Of a stretch of DNA of 64,000 bases, positions 16,385 through 24,589 are shown in pieces (positions within the stretch are counted from its first letter, which is position 1; each line of letters starts with the position of its first letter). The stretch spans positions 1 through 64,000 of the forward strand of contig JANQLU010000064.1 in assembly GCA_028280445.1 (NCBI GenBank). Reading direction: 5' to 3'. Made by a program: the position numbers and the translations under genes. This stretch comes from Pirellulaceae bacterium. Its GTDB lineage: Bacteria > Planctomycetota > Planctomycetia > Pirellulales > Pirellulaceae. Under the pieces are notes generated by a model. That model saw nothing but the letters and a program-made list of their open reading frames with translations, was not told the origin of the DNA and did not search any database.

Positions 16385-18634
16385 GTGAATCAACCGGAGA
16401 TTTGGAAACGCATGATACGGTACATGCTGACGATTTTTTTAAGCGCATTTCTGTTGTTTCAGGTGCAGCCGATCATCGGTCGATTTGTGCTGCCCTGGTT
16501 TGGCGGCAGTGCGTCGGTCTGGAATACTTGTATGCTGTTTTTCCAGATTGCGTTGCTGATCGGTTATTGCTATTCACACATTGTTACGAAGTACTTGAAC
16601 CACAAACAGCAATGGGTATTACATTTCGGATTGCTATTTGTTTCGCTGTGTTTTCTGCCGGTCCAGCCAGCAGAGTGGTTGAAGCCGAATGGCGATGAAG
16701 ATGTCACGATTGCTATTTTGTTTTTGTTGGCGGTTTCTATCGGTTTGCCGTTTATCATGTTGTCGACGACTGGCCCGCTGATTCAAGCCTGGCAAAGTCG
16801 CACCCACGCCAGTTTTCCGACCTACCGCTTGTTTGCTTTGTCCAATACAGGTTCGCTGTTGGCGTTGTTGAGTTACCCGTTTGTGTTTGAGCCGTTTTTA
16901 ACTCGCGGAACGCAATCGACGATTTGGGCGATCGGCTACGGACTGTTTACCGTGTTATGCATTGGGAGCGGCTGGCAAGTTTTCCGGAAATCACAAATCG
17001 AAAACGAACCAAACCAGGATGAGCCGATCAAGCAAGAAACATCAACGCAAGGTGATCAGCTGAAGAATAAAGACAACGGCCCGCCCAATCTTGGCTTGTG
17101 TGCACTATGGTGTTTGTTAGCGGCGGCGGCTTCGGCCATGTTGCTGGCAACGACGAACCAGATGTGCCAGGAAGTGGCATCGGTGCCATTTCTGTGGATC
17201 TTGCCGCTAAGTTTGTATCTGATCACTTTTATTATCTGTTTTGACAATCCACGTTGGTACTTGCGACGGGTGTTTCTCGTGTTGCTGTTGTCGTGTCCGT
17301 TTTTGGGAATCTACTTGTTGATCGCTGGAGTTTCGGTACCGCTTCCGTTTCAAGTGCTCGGTTACTCGTTTGTCATGTTTTCGTGCTGCATGAGTTGTCA
17401 TGGAGAGTTGTCACGTCTGAAACCGTCGACCCAATATCTGACCTTGTTCTACTTGATGGTTTCGATCGGAGGCGCGGTTGGTGGTTCGTTCATTGTTCTC
17501 GTGGCCCCCAATATCTTTGTCAGCTATTACGAGTTTGATGTGCTGTTGATTTTGTGCAGCGTATTGGGAGTCGGCGTTTTTATGTTCTCCGACCCCGAAG
17601 GTAAGATACCAGTTTTGGGTTGGGTTGCCGTTCCTGTTTTACTTGGTGGTTGTTTCCTGGTTGGGTTGCATTTGAACTGGGATTTTACAACATCCGACAA
17701 TGAACGAGTGATTCATCTATCGCGAAATTCCTACGGGACGGTTCGTGTCGAAGAGATTTTTGATGTGGAAACCGGACAGGCTGAGAAACGCGTTTTGTAC
17801 AACGGGCGTATCAAGCATGGTAGCCAGACGATGCAGGGAAAAATTTCGCCGAACAGCTATTATTCACCATCATCAGGTGTTGGCCGAACCATTGTGCGAA
17901 TGCGTCAGCATCGTCAACAACCGTTGAAAATCGGAGTCGTCGGTTTGGGAACGGGGACGATCGCCGCTTGGGGAGAAAAACAGGATCAAGTCGTTTTCTA
18001 TGAAATTAACCCGCAAGTTGTCGAAGTCGCCGAAGCGGATTTCAATTACATCGATCTGGCGCGTTCGAATGGAGCGGCGGTAAGTATCGAGTTGGGTGAC
18101 GCGAGAGTAAAACTCGAACATCAATTAAAATCGGGCTCTCAAAAATTCGACGTGCTGGCGATTGACGCGTTTAGTAGCGACGCCATTCCCATCCATTTGT
18201 TGACCAAAGAATGTTTCCAGGTTTATTTGAAACATCTCAAACCGGACGGTGTTCTGGCAATTCACATTTCGAATCGGTTTTTGAACTTGGAGCCGATTTG
18301 TTACAACCTGGCCAAAGATGCCGGTTGTTTTTCGCAACATGTTGGCAACGACAACGACGATGAAATCGAAACCGATGGCGCCAACTGGGTCTTGGTGTCG
18401 CGATCCAAAGTTGTTTTGGATTCGGTAGTTGAAATGGTCGAACAAGAGCGATCCAGCGGCAACAAAATATCGGATGTGATGAGTTGGGAGCAACTCAAGA
18501 AGCAGTGGTCCAAGTCTTCGATGGATCTCGTCTGGACGGACGATTTTGCCAATCTGGTCAGCATCATTGATTGGGAAGTCAGCGAATTCATAGGCGATCA
18601 AATTGATACGGCGAAAAAATGGATTCAGAAATAG
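16385..18634 (+). CDS. Membrane-embedded spermidine-synthase-like protein
   Basis: The 749-residue product starts at GTG. The first 430 residues hold about ten hydrophobic helices with a cytoplasmic loop rich in E, Q and K (about 210-240). The C-terminal part (about 470-680) is a spermidine-synthase-type methyltransferase fold: VGLGTGTIAAWG (cofactor loop), VVFYEINPQVVEVA (acidic end of strand 2) and DVLAIDAFSSDAIP. Such fusions of a transporter-like membrane part with a SpdSyn domain are known in many bacteria and are often annotated as fused MFS/spermidine synthase; true aminopropyl transfer has rarely been shown. No AdoMet decarboxylase gene lies nearby. Transcribed alone or with the SGNH gene (92 bp gap). 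Confidence 0.85.
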   Translation: MNQPEIWKRMIRYMLTIFLSAFLLFQVQPIIGRFVLPWFGGSASVWNTCMLFFQIALLIGYCYSHIVTKYLNHKQQWVLHFGLLFVSLCFLPVQPAEWLKPNGDEDVTIAILFLLAVSIGLPFIMLSTTGPLIQAWQSRTHASFPTYRLFALSNTGSLLALLSYPFVFEPFLTRGTQSTIWAIGYGLFTVLCIGSGWQVFRKSQIENEPNQDEPIKQETSTQGDQLKNKDNGPPNLGLCALWCLLAAAASAMLLATTNQMCQEVASVPFLWILPLSLYLITFIICFDNPRWYLRRVFLVLLLSCPFLGIYLLIAGVSVPLPFQVLGYSFVMFSCCMSCHGELSRLKPSTQYLTLFYLMVSIGGAVGGSFIVLVAPNIFVSYYEFDVLLILCSVLGVGVFMFSDPEGKIPVLGWVAVPVLLGGCFLVGLHLNWDFTTSDNERVIHLSRNSYGTVRVEEIFDVETGQAEKRVLYNGRIKHGSQTMQGKISPNSYYSPSSGVGRTIVRMRQHRQQPLKIGVVGLGTGTIAAWGEKQDQVVFYEINPQVVEVAEADFNYIDLARSNGAAVSIELGDARVKLEHQLKSGSQKFDVLAIDAFSSDAIPIHLLTKECFQVYLKHLKPDGVLAIHISNRFLNLEPICYNLAKDAGCFSQHVGNDNDDEIETDGANWVLVSRSKVVLDSVVEMVEQERSSGNKISDVMSWEQLKKQWSKSSMDLVWTDDFANLVSIIDWEVSEFIGDQIDTAKKWIQK

Positions 18635-18726
18635 TTGGAATTGAGTTAACCGTTTGACAGTCAGAATCGACTTGCAGCATCGAGTCCGTGTTATAATCTC
18701 CAGCATCTAACGAATGGGAGTATGCA

Positions 18727-19458
18727 ATGAATTTCAAATCAGTTTTTATGATCTGGACGGTTTTAATCACTTTGGCGTTGCCAGCCGGTGATTTGTGGGG
18801 ACAGCAAAATAGCACAGGAATCAAACGCGGGCAGGCAAAAAAACGAGTCCTGATTCTGGGAGACTCTATTTCCATGGGATACACCAAGCACGTGCAAAAC
18901 GCCCTCAAAGATCAGGCCACTGTCCTGCGGCCGATGAATAAAAGCGGGCGAGGAGCTGAAAATTGTGCGGGCACCAAGAAAGGGATTGGAGCAATTGATC
19001 GATGGCTGAAAATCGATGGCGGGAAATGGGACGTCATTCATTTCAATTTTGGCTTGCACGATTTGAAACACGTGAATAAAGAGACTGGCAGAAATTCGAA
19101 CAAAGCGGACGATCCGCATCAAAGCGATCCGAAGGCTTACGAAAAACAATTGAGCGAGATCGTCAAAAAACTGAAGGCCACCGGTGCGGTATTGATATTT
19201 GCGACAACAACGCCGGTTCCCGAAGGGGGTGTGCGACCTTATCGCGATCCCAAAGATGTCGTCAAATACAATGATATCGCCAAAAAAATCATGAAAGAAA
19301 ACAATATCGCCGTTAACGATCTGTATGCGTTTGCCAAACCGCGGCTTTCAAAAATCCAGAATAAAGTCGACGTCCATTTTAGCAAGGAAGGTTCCAAAGC
19401 GCTGGGAGATCAAGTCGTTGCGGCAATAAAAAAAGCGATGAAATCCAAGGCTGAATAA
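18727..19458 (+). CDS. SGNH/GDSL-type secreted hydrolase
   Basis: The 243-residue protein has a signal peptide (to GDLWGQQ) and the SGNH blocks: RVLILGDSISMGY (block I, catalytic Ser), HFNFGLHDLKH (block III region, oxyanion Asn replaced by a G/H context) and VDVHFSKEGSKAL (block V, Asp and His two residues apart). This fits the sialate O-acetylesterase/rhamnogalacturonan-acetylesterase-like group common in planctomycetes. A GGGAG box precedes the ATG. The next gene starts 12 bp later, so it is co-transcribed with the DUF1549/DUF1553 gene. Probably removes acyl groups from polysaccharide; substrate not determinable. Confidence 0.82.
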   Translation: MNFKSVFMIWTVLITLALPAGDLWGQQNSTGIKRGQAKKRVLILGDSISMGYTKHVQNALKDQATVLRPMNKSGRGAENCAGTKKGIGAIDRWLKIDGGKWDVIHFNFGLHDLKHVNKETGRNSNKADDPHQSDPKAYEKQLSEIVKKLKATGAVLIFATTTPVPEGGVRPYRDPKDVVKYNDIAKKIMKENNIAVNDLYAFAKPRLSKIQNKVDVHFSKEGSKALGDQVVAAIKKAMKSKAE

Positions 19459-19469
19459 GCGAATCAAAA

Positions 19470-21815
19470 ATGATGTTTTGCAAGCAATCCGTGGGCTGGG
19501 CCATCGTCGTCTGTATTTCGAGTTTTGCATCAACGATCTGCGGGCAAACTAAAAAGATTGACTTTGCCCATGACATCCTCCCGGTTCTCCAGAAGCGTTG
19601 TGCATCGTGTCACACCAATGGTACCTACAAGGGTGGATTTTCGATGGATACGCGTTCGGCACTGCTCGATTCAGGGATGATCGAAAATAAAAACAGTGCT
19701 GAAAGCGAATTGATTGCTCGCATTACGTCGCGCGACCCCGACGAACAAATGCCGCCGACGGGCAAACGCTTGACCGATGAACAGGTGAAACGTTTCAAGC
19801 AATGGATCGATGATGGCGTCGACTGGACTGAGGGGTTCAGCTTTCGCAAGAAAAAATGGCAAGCGCCGATTCGACATCGGCGTCCGGACATTCCCAAAGG
19901 TGTCGGCAATCCAATCGATCGCATTGTTGGAAAATACTTTCGCGAACGCGGCATCTCTCACCCTGCGGAAATCAGCGATCGTGTTTTTCTGCGACGGGTC
20001 TATTTGGATATCATTGGGATTCTGCCAACTCCAAAAGAACAGGATGAATTTCTGGCGAACAAATCTCTTCAGCGGCGAGCAGCGCTGATCAAACAATTGC
20101 TGTCTCGCAAACGCGAATACGCCGATCACTGGATGACATTCTGGAATGACTTGTTACGCAACGATTACGCGGGAACAGGATTCATTGATGGCGGCCGAAA
20201 ACAAATTACGGCTTGGTTGCATCGTTCGCTGTACGAAAACAAGCCGTACAACCAGTTTGTTCGAGAACTCATTTCACCAACCTCGGAATCCGATGGATTT
20301 ATTCGCGGCATTCAATGGCGCGGACGGGTGAACGCCAGCCAAGTCCGTGAGGTTCAGTTTGCGCAAAACGTGTCCCAAGTCTTTTTGGGAGAGAATCTGA
20401 AATGCGCATCGTGTCACGATAGTTTTATTGATGATTGGAAATTGTCGGACGCTTATGGGATGGCGGCTATTGTTGCTCGCCGCCCGTTGGAAATGTATCG
20501 TTGCGATAAGCCAACGGGGAAAAAGGCGACCCCCAAATTTTTGTGGCCCGAGTTGGGAGAGATAGATCCCAATCTGTCACGAACCAAGCGATTGAAACGA
20601 ACGGCCGAATTGATCACCGGTGACAACAACGGTCGATTTGCCAGGACAATCGTTAACCGGATTTGGCAACGAATGCTGGGACGCGGCATTGTCGAACCGG
20701 TCGATGTCATGAGCAACCGGCCATTCGAACCGGATCTGATCGACTATCTGGCGATTCGATTAGTCGACGAGAAATATGATTTGAAAAAAATCATCGCGCT
20801 GATTGCCAACTCCAGGATCTATCAAAGCCAAATGGTTTCCGCTGCGGATTCGGCCGACGAAAATCACTCGTTTCGCGGACCGGTTGCACGACGTTTCACT
20901 GCCGAGCAATTCATGGATGCGGCCTGGTATTTGACGCGCCGCGGGCCAATGAAAATGTCAGCCCAGTTGGAAAACTATCGTTCTGGCAAACAGATACCTG
21001 TTGTCGGCCAGTGGTATTGGAGCCGTGAAAACACGTTGGATTCAAAACCTGGTGAATCCATTTTATTTTCATTCGATCTGAATTTAGAAAAACAACCAGT
21101 CAATGCAGCAATGGTGATTACCTGTGACAACCGGTTTGCAGTATTGATCGATGGCAAACAGATCAAAGCGGACAACGACTGGACGACGCCAGAAATTGTT
21201 CAGTTAGCCAAATTTCTCAAAGCGGGCCAGAACCGCATTTCGATCTTGGCCAAAAATGCAGGCAAGGAGCCGAATGCCGCGGGGCTTTATTTGTCCGTGT
21301 TTGTAAATTACAAGCAAGTGCAGCCTAAAATTCAGTATCGATCCACGGACGGGATTCAGGATGCCAAACCGATCAAACCCATCGAACCGTGGTATCTGGT
21401 TTATGCGTCGATCCATCGCAAGGAGGCCGAGGCGGCGGGCAAGTTGGTAGATTTGCCTGCGATTCGAGCGTCGTTGATGGTTTCGAATCCGCTGATGCGG
21501 ACCCTGGGACGGCCTAATCGTGAACAAGTCGTGACGTCCCGTCCCGCCCAACTATCCACGTTGCAGGCGATCGATTTGAGTAACGGAAAACCGCTGTTCG
21601 ACATGATCGAATCGGCAGCCGCCCAGATCGTCAAACAGTCGCCCAAGCGTGATGAGTTGATCGAACGTTTTTATATTCGCGCCCTATGCCGCAAGCCAAC
21701 CGAGCGTGAAATGACGGTGCTGCGCGAAATCGTTGGTGAGAAACCAACACAACAATCGACTGCCGATTTGATTTGGTCCATCATCATGTTGCCGGAGTTT
21801 CAACATGTCCGATAA
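19470..21815 (+). CDS. PSCyt1/DUF1549/DUF1553 cytochrome-like protein
   Basis: The 781-residue secreted protein has, in order: a signal peptide (to ICGQ), a planctomycete cytochrome C-like domain with CASCH at about residues 39-43 (heme-type CxxCH) and the DDGVDW end motif, a DUF1549 domain (FLRRVYLDIIGILPTP), a second CASCH (about 313), and a DUF1553 domain (RTIVNRIWQRMLGRGIVEP). An insert of about 150 residues between 500 and 650 looks like a beta-sandwich (carbohydrate-binding type). The last codons overlap the DUF1501 gene by 11 bp. This pair is a hallmark of Planctomycetes; its reaction is not established. Start may be at either of two adjacent ATGs. Confidence 0.93.
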   Translation: MMFCKQSVGWAIVVCISSFASTICGQTKKIDFAHDILPVLQKRCASCHTNGTYKGGFSMDTRSALLDSGMIENKNSAESELIARITSRDPDEQMPPTGKRLTDEQVKRFKQWIDDGVDWTEGFSFRKKKWQAPIRHRRPDIPKGVGNPIDRIVGKYFRERGISHPAEISDRVFLRRVYLDIIGILPTPKEQDEFLANKSLQRRAALIKQLLSRKREYADHWMTFWNDLLRNDYAGTGFIDGGRKQITAWLHRSLYENKPYNQFVRELISPTSESDGFIRGIQWRGRVNASQVREVQFAQNVSQVFLGENLKCASCHDSFIDDWKLSDAYGMAAIVARRPLEMYRCDKPTGKKATPKFLWPELGEIDPNLSRTKRLKRTAELITGDNNGRFARTIVNRIWQRMLGRGIVEPVDVMSNRPFEPDLIDYLAIRLVDEKYDLKKIIALIANSRIYQSQMVSAADSADENHSFRGPVARRFTAEQFMDAAWYLTRRGPMKMSAQLENYRSGKQIPVVGQWYWSRENTLDSKPGESILFSFDLNLEKQPVNAAMVITCDNRFAVLIDGKQIKADNDWTTPEIVQLAKFLKAGQNRISILAKNAGKEPNAAGLYLSVFVNYKQVQPKIQYRSTDGIQDAKPIKPIEPWYLVYASIHRKEAEAAGKLVDLPAIRASLMVSNPLMRTLGRPNREQVVTSRPAQLSTLQAIDLSNGKPLFDMIESAAAQIVKQSPKRDELIERFYIRALCRKPTEREMTVLREIVGEKPTQQSTADLIWSIIMLPEFQHVR

Positions 21816-23286
21816 ATTGCAACACGAATTTTTGCCCGACGAACCGAACCCGCGGATTCGACGCCGCGAGTTTTTGAAGGCGACTTCGGTAGCCGCCGCA
21901 GCAGCTTTAGCGGGTGGTTCACCGCGAATGTTATCGGCTGAAACTTCGAAAGCTGGTCGAAAAATTCCGGCGATTAAACCGACTGCGGATACTTGTATTT
22001 TGCTGTGGATGGCCGGCGGCATGGCGGCACCTGATACGTTTGACCCCAAACGATACGAACCGTTTCGAGTTGGAACTCCGGTTAAAAAAATTCTCAGTAC
22101 GTTTCCAGCAATCGACACGGTCGTCGACAATATCAAGATCACCGAAGGGTTGGAGCATATTGCCCAAGTGATGGATCGTGGCACACTGATTCGATCTCAT
22201 GTTTTGCCCGACCTGGGACACATCCTGCATTCGCGACATCAATACCATTGGCACACCGGTTATGTCCCGCCGCAAACTGTCGCCGCGCCGCACATTGGCG
22301 CTTGGATGGCTCGCTTGCTCGGTCCACGAAATCCGGCGATTCCGGCGTTCATCGATATTGGACAACGTTTGGAAAGTATTGGTGAAAAAGAAGAGCTCAA
22401 AGCGTTTCACACGGCTGGTTTTCTGGGCAGTGAATTCGGTCCGTTCGTGTTGCCATTTCCACGCATGGCGATCGATTCCGTTCGACCACCCAAAGGCATG
22501 ACGCCTAAGCGTTTTGAACGACGTAACAAATTGTATCGCCAGTTGATTGAACAAAGTCCCCAGGGTCAACAGGCAAGTGATTTTCATACGGAATCGATGA
22601 TGCGAGCGATGGAAAACGCCTATCGTTTGTTGTCGAGTCCCGAGCGAGTCGCCTTTGATTTGACCAAGGAGCCAGCGGAATCGCTTGCCCAGTATAATAC
22701 CGGTCGGTTTGGTTTGGGGTGTTTGTTGGCGCGCCGTCTGACCGAAGCGGGTGCGCGGTTTATCGAAGTGACAACCGAGTATGTTCCGTTTCTCGGTTGG
22801 GATACCCATGAGAATGGACATGATACGCTGGTTCGGATGAAACAGGAAATTGATCGTCCGATTGCGCAATTGATCTTGGATTTGGAAATGCGCGGATTGT
22901 TGGATCGCACGTTGGTCATCGTTGCCAGCGAATTTAGTCGCGACATGATGATCGAAGGTGTTCCCGGCAGTACGGCAAGAGATCAGTCTCGTGCTCGCAC
23001 CGATGTGTTAAAAGAGCGAAAACACTATGGACAACATCGCCATTTCACGGGCAGCAGCAGCGTATTGATGTTTGGCGGCGGTATTAAACGCGGCGTTTTA
23101 TATGGTGAAACAGCCAACGAACGTCCATTGATGACGACCAAAGATCCAATCACGGTGCCCGATCTCCATGCGACCATATTTCAAGCGATGGGAATCGCGC
23201 CAAATACCGCGTTTGAAATCGAAAAACGTCCTTTTTATGTGACCCGAGACGGAGTGGGGAAACCACGTCGAGAGCTGTTTGAATGA
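21805..23286 (+). CDS. DUF1501 Tat-exported protein
   Basis: The 493-residue product has a Tat signal (RRREFLKATSVAAAAALAGG, twin arginine about residues 19-20), then the DUF1501 core: LLWMAGGMAAPDTFDPK, a middle part with HSRHQYHWHTGY, and FIEVTTEYVPFLGWDTHENG. DUF1501 proteins have a sulfatase/alkaline-phosphatase-like fold. It overlaps the upstream DUF1549/DUF1553 gene by 11 bp, so the two are translationally coupled, the usual arrangement in planctomycetes. Export in folded state suggests a bound metal. Role unknown. Confidence 0.93.
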   Translation: MSDKLQHEFLPDEPNPRIRRREFLKATSVAAAAALAGGSPRMLSAETSKAGRKIPAIKPTADTCILLWMAGGMAAPDTFDPKRYEPFRVGTPVKKILSTFPAIDTVVDNIKITEGLEHIAQVMDRGTLIRSHVLPDLGHILHSRHQYHWHTGYVPPQTVAAPHIGAWMARLLGPRNPAIPAFIDIGQRLESIGEKEELKAFHTAGFLGSEFGPFVLPFPRMAIDSVRPPKGMTPKRFERRNKLYRQLIEQSPQGQQASDFHTESMMRAMENAYRLLSSPERVAFDLTKEPAESLAQYNTGRFGLGCLLARRLTEAGARFIEVTTEYVPFLGWDTHENGHDTLVRMKQEIDRPIAQLILDLEMRGLLDRTLVIVASEFSRDMMIEGVPGSTARDQSRARTDVLKERKHYGQHRHFTGSSSVLMFGGGIKRGVLYGETANERPLMTTKDPITVPDLHATIFQAMGIAPNTAFEIEKRPFYVTRDGVGKPRRELFE

Positions 23287-23408
23287 TTTTTTTCGCAGCG
23301 TGATCGATTTTTGTGGTCGACGAAAAATCTTTTCTTTTAAGGCATTTTTGCATATCCTGTTGATGGTGTCGGCAAAGCGTTTGTCGACAGTTTTTTATAC
23401 ATTCTTCT

Positions 23409-23413
23409 AGGAG
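23409..23413 (+). promoter_or_regulatory. Ribosome binding site of the selenoprotein gene
   Basis: AGGAG lies seven bases before ATG 23421. It supports that start and shows that the reading frame interrupted by two UGA codons is set up for translation. Confidence 0.75.
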
Positions 23414-23420
23414 TAGTCTT

Positions 23421-23759
23421 ATGAAGCTTGCAGCAAAGCTGCTGGTTCTGAGCCTATTTGTAGTCGGACTCACATTCGTCGGATGCAAAAAAGACGATAA
23501 GGGCGGCGACAAAGGTGGCAAAGAGAAAGCAGCAGCAAAATCCCCTGCTGACGGGACAACGCAAGTCAGCTTTTCGGTCGATGGTATGGTGTGAGGTAAT
23601 GCGTGAGGGGGCAAAGTTCGCGATGCCCTCGCAGAGTTACCGGGTGTAACTATCGACGAAGTTAAGAAAGGTTCAGTCAAGGTCTCTGGCAAAGACGTGG
23701 ACAAAGATGCGGTGATCGCCGCCATCAAAAAAGCGGGTTTTGACGCAAAGGCCAACTAA
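23421..23759 (+). CDS. Double-selenocysteine HMA-type lipoprotein
   Basis: Reading from ATG 23421 gives 112 residues if the two in-frame TGA codons (23592-23594, 23604-23606) are read as selenocysteine (U). The product has a lipoprotein signal (LFVVGLTFVGC, Cys 22), a Lys/Gly linker, and a full heavy-metal-associated (HMA) fold: VSFSVDGMV-U-GNA-U-GGKVRDALAELPGV, then EVKKGSVKVSG and VIAAIKKAGFDAKAN. HMA proteins carry GMxCxxC at this loop; here both metal-binding cysteines are U, with three residues between them. The frame stays open and HMA-like for 50 codons after the second UGA, ends in TAA, and is followed by a terminator. Monocistronic. A pseudogene with two nonsense changes placed exactly at the two Cys sites is very unlikely. 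Likely periplasm-facing metal or mercury/selenium-related redox binding (inference). Confidence 0.85.
23595..23641 (+). promoter_or_regulatory. SECIS-like hairpin after the first UGA
   Basis: Right after the first UGA the RNA can fold into a 13-bp interrupted stem: GGUAA (23595-23599) with UUACC (23637-23641), UGCG (23600-23603) with CGCA (23630-23633), and AGGG (23606-23609) with CCCU (23626-23629). It has a 3-nt bulge on the 3' side, a 2-nt bulge on the 5' side and an apical loop of about 16 nt containing AAAGUUCG. Bacterial SECIS elements lie in the coding region just 3' of the UGA and are about 40 nt long, which fits. The second UGA lies within this stem. Confidence 0.65.
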
Positions 23760-23815
23760 CCTGAGTTCATAAGATTTTTTAACTGCTCTTAGCAGACCAG
23801 GTTGAGAAAAACACA

Positions 23816-23846
23816 AAGGCTTGCCATCACGGCGAGCCTTTTTTTG
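23816..23846 (+). terminator. Rho-independent terminator after the selenoprotein gene
   Basis: AGGCTTGCC (23817-23825), loop ATCAC, then GGCGAGCCT (23831-23839) pair with one G-U, followed by a run of T. It lies 57 bp after the TAA stop. Confidence 0.85.
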
Positions 23847-24055
23847 TTATTAAAGAAAATAGATTGAAACCGCTACAAAAAGGCAACTAATTAAAGACAC
23901 AAGGCAAAAACCAATGCCAACGTTTGTCCATGTATTGGCTTTGCGTCCACAATGTTGAGTGTCTTGATCGAGTATTCGTATCGAGCTATTTTTGAAAGTT
24001 GCTTTTCCTTTTTCCTTTTCACTTTTCTCCTCAAAAAACACCTAAGGAAGTCGAG

Positions 24056-24589
24056 ATGAATAGAGTCACCTGTCTAAAAATCTTATCCCAATTTCTACTG
24101 TTTACGCTCATCTTTACCGGATCTGCGATTTGTCAAAATTCTTATCAACTAACCATTCGACAAAACTTAACCGCGCATGTTGATGATGAAGAACAGGAGA
24201 ATACGACGGTAGATTTCGCAGGCGGTGATAAATTAAAATCCAACGCCGATGTTGAAATCAAAAATACTTCAGACAAGGATACTTGGGTTCAGGTTCTGAT
24301 CGTGTTTTCAGAAGTAAAGGATGATGGCACGCTCGGTGACGCAAAGTCCGCATTTAATCCAGGATGGAAAAAAGTCGAACCTGGCAAATCGATTCGATAC
24401 AAAATCGACCAGGCGAAGGTTGAGTATGATACGTCAAATGGTGCAGCCGCAAAATACAAAGTAGGAGGCATTATCAATATTGGGTCAGAAAAAGAAAAAA
24501 ACGATCACGGTCAAACGGGCCTGCAGCAGAATATTTACAACCGAGACGACGTGATACCTGGAGCGAGCATGAATCTGGGAATCAACTAG
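24056..24589 (+). CDS. Secreted protein of unknown function
   Basis: The start at ATG 24056 follows AGGAAG and gives a good signal peptide (QFLLFTLIFTGSAICQ); an upstream in-frame ATG has neither. The mature part (about 150 residues) is predicted beta-rich: VEIKNTSDKDTWVQVLIVFS, then GKSIRYKIDQAKVEY and GGIINIGSEKE. It resembles a small beta-sandwich but no family is recognised. The next gene starts at the base after its stop codon, so the two are co-transcribed. Base composition is slightly more AT-rich than the neighbours. Confidence 0.75.
   Translation: MNRVTCLKILSQFLLFTLIFTGSAICQNSYQLTIRQNLTAHVDDEEQENTTVDFAGGDKLKSNADVEIKNTSDKDTWVQVLIVFSEVKDDGTLGDAKSAFNPGWKKVEPGKSIRYKIDQAKVEYDTSNGAAAKYKVGGIINIGSEKEKNDHGQTGLQQNIYNRDDVIPGASMNLGIN

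Noticed and set aside
23592..23606. Two in-frame TGA codons read as nonsense changes in a pseudogene
   Set aside because: Both fall exactly at the two metal-binding Cys sites, the frame after them is open and domain-like, and ribosome site, hairpin and terminator are intact.
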